In this document: positions 16,208-23,648 of the stretch, in pieces | Position numbering within the stretch: the stretch's first letter is position 1 | Layout: each line of letters begins with the position of its first letter | Program-made: the position numbers and the translations under genes | Assembly: GCF_018614055.1 (NCBI RefSeq) | Contig: NZ_JAGGPB010000028.1 | Span: 35,784 to 99,783 of the forward strand | Length of the DNA: 64,000 bases | DNA from: Streptomyces sp. ISL-98 | GTDB taxonomy: Bacteria; Actinomycetota; Actinomycetes; Streptomycetales; Streptomycetaceae | Direction: 5' to 3' | Notes under the pieces: generated by a model | Database searches by the model: none | Seen by the model: only the letters and a program-made list of their open reading frames with translations | Told to the model about the DNA's origin: nothing

Positions 16208-16816
16208 TCAGGGCATAAGCGTTTCGACGAGGCTCTCCTGGAGCGCACCGAGCCACAGATACGCCATCACCATCGGCTTGCGCGGATCGGAGTCCGGCAG
16301 CCGGTAGAGCTCACCGCTCTCGTCCTCTTCGGTGACCTCCAGGCGGGTGCCGATGGTCAGCCGCAGATCGTTGAGCGTGCCGAGCCAGCGCGGGCAGTCG
16401 TCGGCCGACAGCTTCAGTACGCCGACCTCCCCGCCGGACGCGGCCATCGAGTCCAGGCTGCGCACGACCGCGAGGGCGTCCTCGCGCTTGCGGGCCCGCA
16501 GATCGTTCTCCGTAAACCGCCTGAATTCGGCCGAACGGGCGTGCATCTCGTCCTCGGACACCCCGGATTCCGCCGGATCCGCGTGCGGGTCGCCGTAGGC
16601 GTCGGGGAAGAGGCGGGCCAGCGCCGGGTCGGAGGGCGCCTCACTCGGGCCCTCCGCGAACAGCGCGGCGAGCGGGTCCTCGCCCTCGGCGGGCTGGTCG
16701 CCGGGGCCGACCAGCTCAAGGAGCTGTACGGCCAGACTGCGCAGGATCGAGATCTCGACCTCGTCAAGGGCGACGGCCACGCCACCGCCCGGGACCTCCT
16801 CGAAGTACCCGGCCAT
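16208..16816 (-). CDS. DUF2017 protein, ClpS partner gene
   Basis: 202 residues. It begins MAGYFEEVPGGGVAVALDEVEISILRSL (shown in part) and is followed by an acidic middle and a C-terminal QESLVETL. The sequence matches the actinobacterial DUF2017 family. Its ATG shares one base with the clpS stop (TGATG), and this clpS-DUF2017 order is conserved in actinobacteria. Function is unknown; coupling with the N-degron adaptor suggests a role in the same proteolytic pathway, as inference only. No membrane segment or catalytic motif is visible. Confidence 0.85.
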   Translation of the reverse strand: MAGYFEEVPGGGVAVALDEVEISILRSLAVQLLELVGPGDQPAEGEDPLAALFAEGPSEAPSDPALARLFPDAYGDPHADPAESGVSEDEMHARSAEFRRFTENDLRARKREDALAVVRSLDSMAASGGEVGVLKLSADDCPRWLGTLNDLRLTIGTRLEVTEEDESGELYRLPDSDPRKPMVMAYLWLGALQESLVETLMP

Positions 16817-17130
16817 CAGCCGCGGTCCTTCGTGAGGGTCGCCCAGAGCCCGTATCCGTGCATCGCCTGCACGTCGCGCTCCATCTCCTCGCGGCTGCCG
16901 CTGGAGACGACCGCGCGGCCCTTGTGATGGACGTCGAGCATCAGCTTGTGTGCCTTGTCCTTGGGGTAACCGAAGTAGGACTGGAAGACGTATTCGACGT
17001 AGCTCATGAGATTGACGGGGTCGTTGTGGACCAGGGTCACCCAAGGAACGTCGGGTTCGGGGACGGCGAAGGTTTCCTCGGCCGACTCTGGGCGTTCGAT
17101 CTCTACGGGGGCGACACTCACCCGTCCCAT
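16816..17130 (-). CDS. clpS: ATP-dependent Clp protease adaptor ClpS
   Basis: 104 residues. The core PWVTLVHNDPVNLMSYVEYV and HHKGRAVVSSGSREEMERDV are the ClpS fold: the N-degron pocket residues (ND, M) and the Clp-binding surface are recognisable. Family knowledge: delivers proteins with destabilising N-terminal residues to ClpAP/ClpCP. ATG 17130 (MGRVSVAPVEIERPE) gives the usual unstructured N-terminal extension. It is divergent from pncB, with 80 bp between. Confidence 0.95.
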   Translation of the reverse strand: MGRVSVAPVEIERPESAEETFAVPEPDVPWVTLVHNDPVNLMSYVEYVFQSYFGYPKDKAHKLMLDVHHKGRAVVSSGSREEMERDVQAMHGYGLWATLTKDRG

Positions 17131-17210
17131 GCTGCCACTCCACAGGGGCCATCGCACAAACGACCCGGGAGAAATCGTCACTCTGACGAGATTGGGGGTA
17201 GCATCCCCGT

Positions 17211-18539
17211 ATGAACACTGCGGACCTTGGGCTGCCGGTGGATGTGCCGTCGACAGCGCTCTTCACCGACCAGTACGAGTTCACGATGCTGCAGGCCGCG
17301 CTCAAGGCGGGCACCGCCGACCGGCGCTCGGTCTTCGAGGTCTTCACCCGCAGGCTGCCGGACGGGCGCCGTTACGGCGTCGTGGCGGGCACGGGGCGGG
17401 TGCTGGACGCCGTGGAGAACTTCCGGTTCGACGCGGGCGTGCTGGGCTTCCTGCGCGAGCAGGGCATCGTCGACGAACCGACCCTGGAATGGCTCGCCTC
17501 GTACCGCTTCACGGGCGACATCTGGGGCTACCCGGAGGGCGAGGTCTACTTCCCGGGCTCCCCGATCCTGCGGGTCGAGGGCACCTTCGCCGAGTGCGTG
17601 CTGCTTGAGACCGTGATCCTTTCAATCCTGAACCACGACTCGGCCATCGCTGCCGCCGCGTCCCGGATGGCCGCCGCGGCCGGCGAGCGCCCGCTCATCG
17701 AGATGGGCGCCCGGCGTACGCACGAGCTGTCCGCCGTCGCCTCGGCGCGCGCCGCGTACGTCGGCGGGTTCACCTCGACCTCGGACCTGGCGGCCGGCTT
17801 CCGGTACGGCATCCCCACCGTCGGCACCAGCGCCCACGCCTTCACCCTGCTGCACGACAAGGAGCGCGACGCCTTCCAGGCACAGGTCGCCTCGCTCGGC
17901 AGCGGTACGACGCTGCTGGTCGACACGTACGACGTGGCGGCGGCGGTCCGTACGGCTGTCGAGGTGGCGGGGACCGAGCTCGGCGCGGTCCGTATCGACT
18001 CCGGAGACCTGCTGCTGGTCGCGCACCGGGTGCGGCAGCAGCTGGACGAACTCGGCGCCACCGGGACCAAGATCGTGGTGACGAGCGACCTCGACGAGTA
18101 CGCGATCGCCTCGCTGGCGGCGGCTCCCGTGGACGCGTACGGCGTGGGCACCCAGCTGGTCACCGGCAGCGGGCACCCCACCTGCTCCATGGTCTACAAG
18201 CTGGTCGCCAGGGCGCGCTCGGCGGACCCGAAGGCGCCGCTCCAGTCGGTCGCGAAGAAGTCCCTGGGCGGCAAGTTCTCGCTCGGCGGCCGCAAGTGGG
18301 CCGCGCGCAGGACGGACGCGTACGGCGTCGCGGAGGCGGAGGTCGTCGGCACCGGGCCGGTCCCGGCGGAGCTGGCCGACCGGCAGCTGCTGGTCGAGCT
18401 GATCAAGGGCGGCGAGGTGGTCGCCAGGGAGCCGCTGGACGAGGTGCGCGACCGGCACATCGCCGCGCGCGGCGGGCTGCCCATGTCCGCGGTGCAGCTG
18501 TCGAGGGGAGAGCCGGTGATCCCGACAGAGTACGTATGA
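17211..18539 (+). CDS. pncB: Nicotinate phosphoribosyltransferase
   Basis: 442 residues. The N-terminus LFTDQYEFTMLQAALKAG, SNHDS-like LNHDSAIAAAASRM, EMGARRTHE, GIPTVGTSAHAFTLL (phosphorylated-His region) and RIDSGDL are all conserved in PncB. Reaction: nicotinate + PRPP + ATP to nicotinate mononucleotide, the first step of Preiss-Handler NAD salvage. ATG 17211 follows GGGGGTAGC. The nicotinamidase gene follows 115 bp downstream, so the two supply consecutive steps. Confidence 0.95.
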   Translation: MNTADLGLPVDVPSTALFTDQYEFTMLQAALKAGTADRRSVFEVFTRRLPDGRRYGVVAGTGRVLDAVENFRFDAGVLGFLREQGIVDEPTLEWLASYRFTGDIWGYPEGEVYFPGSPILRVEGTFAECVLLETVILSILNHDSAIAAAASRMAAAAGERPLIEMGARRTHELSAVASARAAYVGGFTSTSDLAAGFRYGIPTVGTSAHAFTLLHDKERDAFQAQVASLGSGTTLLVDTYDVAAAVRTAVEVAGTELGAVRIDSGDLLLVAHRVRQQLDELGATGTKIVVTSDLDEYAIASLAAAPVDAYGVGTQLVTGSGHPTCSMVYKLVARARSADPKAPLQSVAKKSLGGKFSLGGRKWAARRTDAYGVAEAEVVGTGPVPAELADRQLLVELIKGGEVVAREPLDEVRDRHIAARGGLPMSAVQLSRGEPVIPTEYV

Positions 18540-18654
18540 GGGGGCCGGCCGAACCCCTATCAGTCAATCGCCCCCTCCCACAAGGCCGTTGGAGTCTCTA
18601 CCCTCAACACTCTCGACCCCGTCCCCGCCGCTCCCCCACCGAAGGGCCCCCGCC

Positions 18655-19239
18655 ATGCACCGCGCCTTGATCGTCGTCGACGTTCAGAACGACTTCTGTG
18701 AGGGCGGCAGCCTCGCGGTGGCGGGCGGTGCCGATGTCGCCGCCGGCGTGACCGACCTGATCGGCGAGGCCCCAGCCGGCTACCGCCACGTCGTCGCCAC
18801 CCGCGACCACCATGTCGACCCGGGCGACCACTTCTCGGCCACCCCCGACTACGTCCGCTCCTGGCCGGTGCACTGCGTCGCCGGTACGGAGGGCGTGGGC
18901 TTCCACCCGAACTTCGCGCCGGCCGTGGCCTCGGGCGCCATCGCCGCCGTCTTCGACAAGGGCGCGTACACCGCGGCGTACAGCGGCTTCGAGGGCACCA
19001 ACGAGAACGGCGTCCCGCTCGCCGACTGGCTGCGCGAGCGCGGCGTCACCGAGGTCGACGTGGTCGGCATCGCGACGGACCACTGCGTGCGGGCGACCGC
19101 GCTGGACGCGGTACGGGAGGGCTTCGCCACGCATGTGCTGCTCGACCTGACGGCCGGAGTCTCGGCGGAGACGACGGCGGCGGCGCTGGAGGAGATGCGC
19201 GAGGCGGGCGTGGAGCTGTCGGGCAAGCCGGTGGTCTAG
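18655..19239 (+). CDS. pncA: Nicotinamidase (isochorismatase family)
   Basis: 194 residues. Catalytic triad Asp9 (IVVDVQNDF), Lys102 (FDKGAY) and Cys144 (ATDHCVRAT) is complete. The metal ligands Asp51 and His53 (TRDHHVDPGDHF) and a later His (WPVHC) are also present. Reaction: nicotinamide to nicotinate plus ammonia, feeding pncB upstream. ATG 18655 gives the family start. The isochorismatase fold has other members, but the DxH metal site and pncB neighbour make nicotinamidase the best call. Confidence 0.93.
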   Translation: MHRALIVVDVQNDFCEGGSLAVAGGADVAAGVTDLIGEAPAGYRHVVATRDHHVDPGDHFSATPDYVRSWPVHCVAGTEGVGFHPNFAPAVASGAIAAVFDKGAYTAAYSGFEGTNENGVPLADWLRERGVTEVDVVGIATDHCVRATALDAVREGFATHVLLDLTAGVSAETTAAALEEMREAGVELSGKPVV

Positions 19240-19271
19240 GCGTACGTCACGCCCGGCCTACGGGTCCTCAC

Positions 19272-19299
19272 GCCGGGCGTGCCTGTCCTCACGCCCGGC
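19272..19299. terminator. Terminator within a set of imperfect CG-rich repeats after pncA
   Basis: GCCGGGCGTG and CACGCCCGGC form a perfect 10-bp stem with an 8-nt loop. The surrounding 19246-19345 carries three to four imperfect copies of a TCCTCACGCCGGGCGT-like unit in alternating orientation, between convergent genes. Confidence 0.65.
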
Positions 19300-19328
19300 C
19301 CACGCGTCCAGCCGGGCCTAACGCGCCC

Positions 19329-19640
19329 TCACGCCGGGCGTACGGGTCTGAGCAGCGCCCGTATCGGGTGCCACAGCTCCGACGTCGTCTGCGGCGCCGC
19401 GCGCCACAGCAGGCCGTCCGGATGGTGCAGGACCGCCGTGATCTCGTCCAGCGTCGGGGGATGGGCGTTGCCCCGGAGGTAGACGGCGCGCAGTCCGAGA
19501 TTCCGCAGCCTGGTCAGGGCACGGGCTCGGTTCGCGGAGTGGACCAGGACGCGGACCTTGCCGTCGTCGCCCCCTGGGCTGGGCAGGGTCAGAGCGACGA
19601 CCACACTGCCGCCAGGGAGCCGCACAAAACCACCGGACAT
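19329..19640 (-). CDS. Conserved hypothetical protein, 103 aa
   Basis: No family recognised. The sequence starts MSGGFVRLPGGSVVVALTLP and later has VRVLVHSANRARALTRLRNL and HPIRALL, a small mixed alpha/beta protein without signal peptide or membrane helix. Codon pattern has strong third-position GC. ATG 19640 is chosen because GGGGGA lies nine bases upstream; an in-frame TTG three codons earlier sits directly against that site. It is the last gene before the M6 protease terminator and is likely monocistronic. Confidence 0.65.
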   Translation of the reverse strand: MSGGFVRLPGGSVVVALTLPSPGGDDGKVRVLVHSANRARALTRLRNLGLRAVYLRGNAHPPTLDEITAVLHHPDGLLWRAAPQTTSELWHPIRALLRPVRPA

Positions 19641-19703
19641 GCCTGTCAATCCCCCGTAAGACGTCGTGTCAATAAGAGCTGGGCAAGAGCATCTAAACGT
19701 GAA

Positions 19704-19733
19704 CGGCCGCCGCCCGCTAGAGGGCGACGGCCG
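19704..19733 (-). terminator. Terminator downstream of the M6 protease gene
   Basis: CGGCCGCCGCCC and GGGCGACGGCCG pair with one mismatch around a 6-nt loop, 28 bp past the protease stop. Confidence 0.7.
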
Positions 19734-19761
19734 ATCATGTTTTGACCTGCGGTTATACGAA

Positions 19762-22158
19762 TTACTTGGCGGAGGGGCCGACCTTCACCGTCATCGTCGA
19801 GCCACTCTTCGGCTCGCTGACGATCGAGATCTTGGTGTTGGTGTCAGTGACATCCACACCCGCGGTCGGGTTCTCCTTGTACCAGTACGTCCCCTTACGG
19901 TCGTCGAAGACCGGGACGCCCTTCTGCGACTTCAGCTCAAACGGCACGTCCGCGTTGTGCAGCGTGAACGCGTCCGTCCGGTACTTGCTGAAGGTCGAGT
20001 CGAAGGTCTGGATCTTGTTCCGCATCAGCTTGCCGTCCGCCCACTTCAGCGGCTTGGCGTGCGCGTCCACGGGCAGGATCAGACCGGCACCGGGGTGCTG
20101 GCTGGTGTTGTTGTCCTTCTGGGAGGTGTCCCAGAGCCAGACCAGCAGGCCGTTCTGGTACGGGTAGTGCTCGACCCAGCTGGGACGGGTCGTGGCGAAG
20201 CCGAAGTTGTACGGGCCGGCCTTGAGGGTCTTGTCGTACGACACGTACTGGCGGTTCTCGGCCAGGTAGTACTGCTCGTACGCCTTGGTGAAGGACTCAC
20301 CGATGCGCGAGAAGCCCTTGGCGGTCCAGCCGTTGTCGTCGCCCTCGGCGTTGTCCGTGAACAGCGGGGCGCCGTCCGCGGTCACCGTGATGGCGTCGGC
20401 CGCGAAGCCCTTGCCGCCCGCGCCGCCGTCGGTCTGGTAGCGGAAGCGGAGGTCGATCTTCTTGCCCGCGTACGCGTCCAGCGGGAACGCCAGCTTCTTG
20501 TACGCGCCGCCCACACCGGTCAGGCCGGGCTTGTCGGCGGCGTCGCGCGGCAGCGCCTTGCCGTCGGCCGTGCCGTCGACGGCGTCCCACGTCTTGCCCG
20601 CGTCGGTCGAGACCTCGGCGTACAGCCAGTCGTACTCGGCCTCGATGTCCCACCAGCCCTGCAGCGACAGACCGGCCTTGGCCTTGCCGGTGAGGTCGAC
20701 GGAGCGCGTCAGGGTGTTCTTGAGGTCGTCACCCATGTCGCTCCACCACTGCTTGGAGCCCTCGGCGGGCTTCACGACAGTCGTGGTGACGGGCTTCTTC
20801 GGCAGCTCGACGACGAGCGCCTGCGGGTTCCTGGTGTTGTACGCCGAGACGCCCAGCTTGTGCGTCGACTTCTTCGCGGCCTTGGCCTTGTCGTAGTCGA
20901 GCCAGCCCAGCTGGAGCTTGTCCCAGGCCGTCATGTCGCCCGGCAGGTCGCCGATTTCGTTCTTGGCCTTGCCGAGCCAGGAACCGGCCGACATCAGCGA
21001 CCAGAAGCCGACGTTGTTGTCGCCCTTGCCGCTGGTGTCGTACAGGTCGGGCAGGCCCAGGTCGTGGCCGTACTCGTGGGCGAAGACGCCGAGGCCGCCG
21101 TTCTCGGGCTGCATCGTGTAGTCGCCGACCCAGATGCCGGTCTTGCCGATCTGGGCGCCGCCGGCCGGGTTGTTCGCGGGGCCGGTCTTGCCGGCGTCCG
21201 TGCCGTACGCGTACCAGCGGTGCGCCCAGAGCGCGTTCTCGCCCTCCGCGCCGCCGCCCGCCGACTCGTCCTCGCCCGCGTGGACGATCTGGAAGTGGTC
21301 GATGTAGCCGTCCGACTCGTTGAAGTTGCCGTCCGAGTCGAAGTCGTAGCGGTCCCAGAGGTCGTACTTGGCGAGCTGCGCCTTGATCTCGGCGTCGCTC
21401 TTGCCGGCGGCCTTCTGGGCCTCGGTCCAGGCGGTCACGCCGTCGCGGACGGCGTCCCACACGTTGGAGCAGTTGCTGCTGCCGCAGTAGTTGGATCCGT
21501 AACGGGCCTCGTTGTAGTCGACCTTGACCCAGTCGGAGACCTCACCGTCGACCGAGTAACGGCCGGACGAGGTCTTCTCGTAGTAGGTCTTGAGCGAGTC
21601 CTTGCCCTTGCCCGTACCGAAGTACAGGTCCTGGAAGTGCTTCTGGTTGTAATCCTTCTGCCAGGCCGTGGAGTTGTCCTGCGCACGGTCCGGCTCGGCT
21701 ATCCGGTTGTGCGCCGGCCCGGCCTCGCCCCCGTACTTCTTCACGGGCGGCTTCGGTCCGTCGCCGTCCGGGTCGAACATCGTGGCGTTGTCGACCTTGT
21801 CGCCGAACTCCACCAGGATCGTGAAGATCTTGTCGGTCTTCTCCCGGCCCAGCTCGACGTACTTCTTGTCGTCGAGCTTCACGACCTTGGAGCCGCCGCG
21901 GCGCTGCACCGTGGCGTCACCGGATATGACCTGTTCGAGCGCAGCCTGGCGCTCGGCGTCCTGCTGCTCGCTGAACGGGCCTTCGAGATCGTGCTCGACA
22001 TGGTCTTTGGCCGGCGCCGGGTCACGACGCTCGATGCCTGCCGAGCCGGCCGACTTGTCGTCGGCCTGAGCGGTGGCGAATGCCGATGCCGTCGCGGCGG
22101 TCGCGGCCATGGCCACGACTACGGCGGCGGCTCTGATCCGCCCTCTGTTGGTGGTCAC
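19762..22158 (-). CDS. Secreted M6 family (immune inhibitor A-like) metalloprotease
   Basis: 798 residues. A signal peptide (about 1-32, hydrophobic VVVAMAATAATASAFATAQA) is followed by a propeptide, and then the catalytic domain with FTILVEFGD and zinc motif HEYGHDLGLPDLYD near residue 361. A C-terminal beta-rich region contains a MAM/jelly-roll-like stretch with FRYQTDGGAGGKGFAADAI. Immune inhibitor A proteases degrade host or matrix proteins in Bacillus; in streptomycetes they are probably extracellular nutritional or developmental proteases. GTG 22158 is preceded by GGGGGAGG. Transcribed alone, with a 386-bp divergent promoter region. Confidence 0.92.
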   Translation of the reverse strand: MTTNRGRIRAAAVVVAMAATAATASAFATAQADDKSAGSAGIERRDPAPAKDHVEHDLEGPFSEQQDAERQAALEQVISGDATVQRRGGSKVVKLDDKKYVELGREKTDKIFTILVEFGDKVDNATMFDPDGDGPKPPVKKYGGEAGPAHNRIAEPDRAQDNSTAWQKDYNQKHFQDLYFGTGKGKDSLKTYYEKTSSGRYSVDGEVSDWVKVDYNEARYGSNYCGSSNCSNVWDAVRDGVTAWTEAQKAAGKSDAEIKAQLAKYDLWDRYDFDSDGNFNESDGYIDHFQIVHAGEDESAGGGAEGENALWAHRWYAYGTDAGKTGPANNPAGGAQIGKTGIWVGDYTMQPENGGLGVFAHEYGHDLGLPDLYDTSGKGDNNVGFWSLMSAGSWLGKAKNEIGDLPGDMTAWDKLQLGWLDYDKAKAAKKSTHKLGVSAYNTRNPQALVVELPKKPVTTTVVKPAEGSKQWWSDMGDDLKNTLTRSVDLTGKAKAGLSLQGWWDIEAEYDWLYAEVSTDAGKTWDAVDGTADGKALPRDAADKPGLTGVGGAYKKLAFPLDAYAGKKIDLRFRYQTDGGAGGKGFAADAITVTADGAPLFTDNAEGDDNGWTAKGFSRIGESFTKAYEQYYLAENRQYVSYDKTLKAGPYNFGFATTRPSWVEHYPYQNGLLVWLWDTSQKDNNTSQHPGAGLILPVDAHAKPLKWADGKLMRNKIQTFDSTFSKYRTDAFTLHNADVPFELKSQKGVPVFDDRKGTYWYKENPTAGVDVTDTNTKISIVSEPKSGSTMTVKVGPSAK

Positions 22159-22544
22159 TTGATGAATGTCCTCCCCCGCGGCCGCGTCACACGGACCGTA
22201 AGTGAGGGGTTCCGGGCGCGACACGCGTCTCAAGTGACGACATCCGACCGGACTTGCCGAAGAAAAGACAGATCTTGACTTGAGCAGCCCAAGTGCACTA
22301 TGCAGACTTCCACTTCCGCATTCCGGACACTTTCGATCAGGTTCGAAGGGCGCGTCGATCTCACCTGATGAGATACGGAATGACTCCGTGCGCCCCCGAT
22401 GCACCGGCACCGTGGGTTAGGTCACGCTTACTGCCGGTTCCGTGCGGGCAGTCACCGTCGTAGAGTCGCTTGACAGTGCGACCCGGTTGCCCGGTCGAGA
22501 GACCCCTTTTGCTCCCTATCGCTGCTCCGAGGACGGATATCGCC
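22159..22544. other. Divergent promoter region, no gene seen
   Basis: 386 bp between the M6 protease and a small membrane protein gene. On the plus strand TTGACT-18 bp-TATGCA (about 22275-22304) looks like a vegetative promoter. ACTTGAGCAGCCCAAGT (about 22278-22294) is an imperfect palindrome within it, and CTCAAGT recurs near 22231. No ORF or RNA motif recognised. Confidence 0.45.
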
Positions 22545-22829
22545 ATGCCGCGTCCGACTGCCGCACAGTGTGCCTACGGTTCGGCCACCGTCATCTTCTC
22601 GACGCTCGCCATGCTGCTCCTCTCCCAGACCGCCTCCGGCATCGGCATCGCGGTCATCGCGCTCGCGGCGCTCGCCCTCGGAGTGCTGGTCGCACTGACC
22701 GTTCCCATGCCGAAGACGGCGCGTACGGTGCGGCGTACGACTCGCGGGAGTGCGAGTCCTGCGCCGGACCGTACGGCCGTCTCCGAGGCGGTCAGCGGGG
22801 CGCGGGTGCCGACGCACTCACGTGGTTGA
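22545..22829 (+). CDS. Small membrane protein of unknown function, 94 aa
   Basis: Two adjacent hydrophobic helices (about residues 10-30 and 33-53) with a basic, Thr/Arg-rich cytoplasmic tail of about 40 residues. ATG 22545 follows CGAGGA. The 3' end overlaps the convergent RDD gene by 12 bp (22818-22829). No family recognised; length and codon use support a real gene. Confidence 0.6.
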   Translation: MPRPTAAQCAYGSATVIFSTLAMLLLSQTASGIGIAVIALAALALGVLVALTVPMPKTARTVRRTTRGSASPAPDRTAVSEAVSGARVPTHSRG

Positions 22830-23558
22830 CACGACCACGGTCTTGCCCGCCTTGTCGTGCAGCCCCTGTTTGTAGGGCTTGTCGACCAGCACCATCACCA
22901 GGTTGATGAGCCACCAGAGGCAGAAGCAGCAGACCAGGGCAGGCACCCACAGCACGACGGAGCGCAGAAGTGAGGCACTGGTCTCCGGGACCATGCCGCT
23001 GTTGAGCATCGCGACGCGCAGGTTCATGAGCCGCTTGCCGACGGTCTGACCGCCGCTCTTGGTGGTCATGTAGGCGTCGTACGCAACGTACGCGGCCATG
23101 GTGATGAGCTGCCACGCCAGTGCCTCGCCGCCGGTCATCTGGGTGGAGATCTCGTCCCAGTCGTCGCCGTTGTAGGCGTCGAACATGCCGAGCAGCCAGC
23201 CGAGTAGGGACAGTGGGACACCGACGATCAGTACGTCGATGATGCGGGCCACGATGCGCTTGCCGAGGGGGGCGAGCGGCGGCATCCCGGCCAGCGGGTC
23301 GGCGGCGCCGCCGCTGTAGGGCGGGGGCGGGGTGCCGTACGGGGGGCCGCCGCCGTAGGGACCGCCGTCGTACGGGCCGCCGCCGCCAGGACCGGCGGGG
23401 CCGCCCGGTCCGCCTGGTCCGCCTGGTCCATACGGTCCCCCGGGTCCGCCCGCGCCGCCCTGTCCTCCCGCTCCGCCCGACGGCGGTTCCTGCGGCGGCT
23501 TCTTGAGGAACGGGTCGTCATCGGACGGCTGGCCGGGCGGCGGCTGGTCGGTGCTCAT
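22818..23558 (-). CDS. RDD family membrane protein
   Basis: 246 residues. The N-terminal 110 residues are Pro/Gly-rich and disordered (GGAGG, GPGGPGG, GGPYGGGPPYG repeats). The RDD domain follows from about residue 115: GKRIVARIIDVLIVGVPL, then GGQTVGKRLMNLRV, and a last helix VCCFCLWWLINLVMVLVDKPYKQGLHDK. RDD domains have three or more membrane helices and probably carry ions or solutes; function here is unknown. ATG 23558 is preceded by a usable purine-rich site. A second RDD gene lies 91 bp upstream on the same strand. Confidence 0.85.
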   Translation of the reverse strand: MSTDQPPPGQPSDDDPFLKKPPQEPPSGGAGGQGGAGGPGGPYGPGGPGGPGGPAGPGGGGPYDGGPYGGGPPYGTPPPPYSGGAADPLAGMPPLAPLGKRIVARIIDVLIVGVPLSLLGWLLGMFDAYNGDDWDEISTQMTGGEALAWQLITMAAYVAYDAYMTTKSGGQTVGKRLMNLRVAMLNSGMVPETSASLLRSVVLWVPALVCCFCLWWLINLVMVLVDKPYKQGLHDKAGKTVVVSTT

Positions 23559-23648
23559 AACCGCAGTCGACCGCGACCGCCCGCCGTCCGCATCCGGTCG
23601 GGTGCCGTTCGGGGGATGGGGCGGGTTGCGCCCCCGCCTCACTCTCCG

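Noticed and set aside
19666..22278. An 870-codon plus-strand open frame opposite the M6 protease
   Set aside because: The Val/Leu/Arg/Gly-rich translation is the expected shadow of a GC-rich gene; the protease on the other strand has signal peptide, zinc motif and family length.
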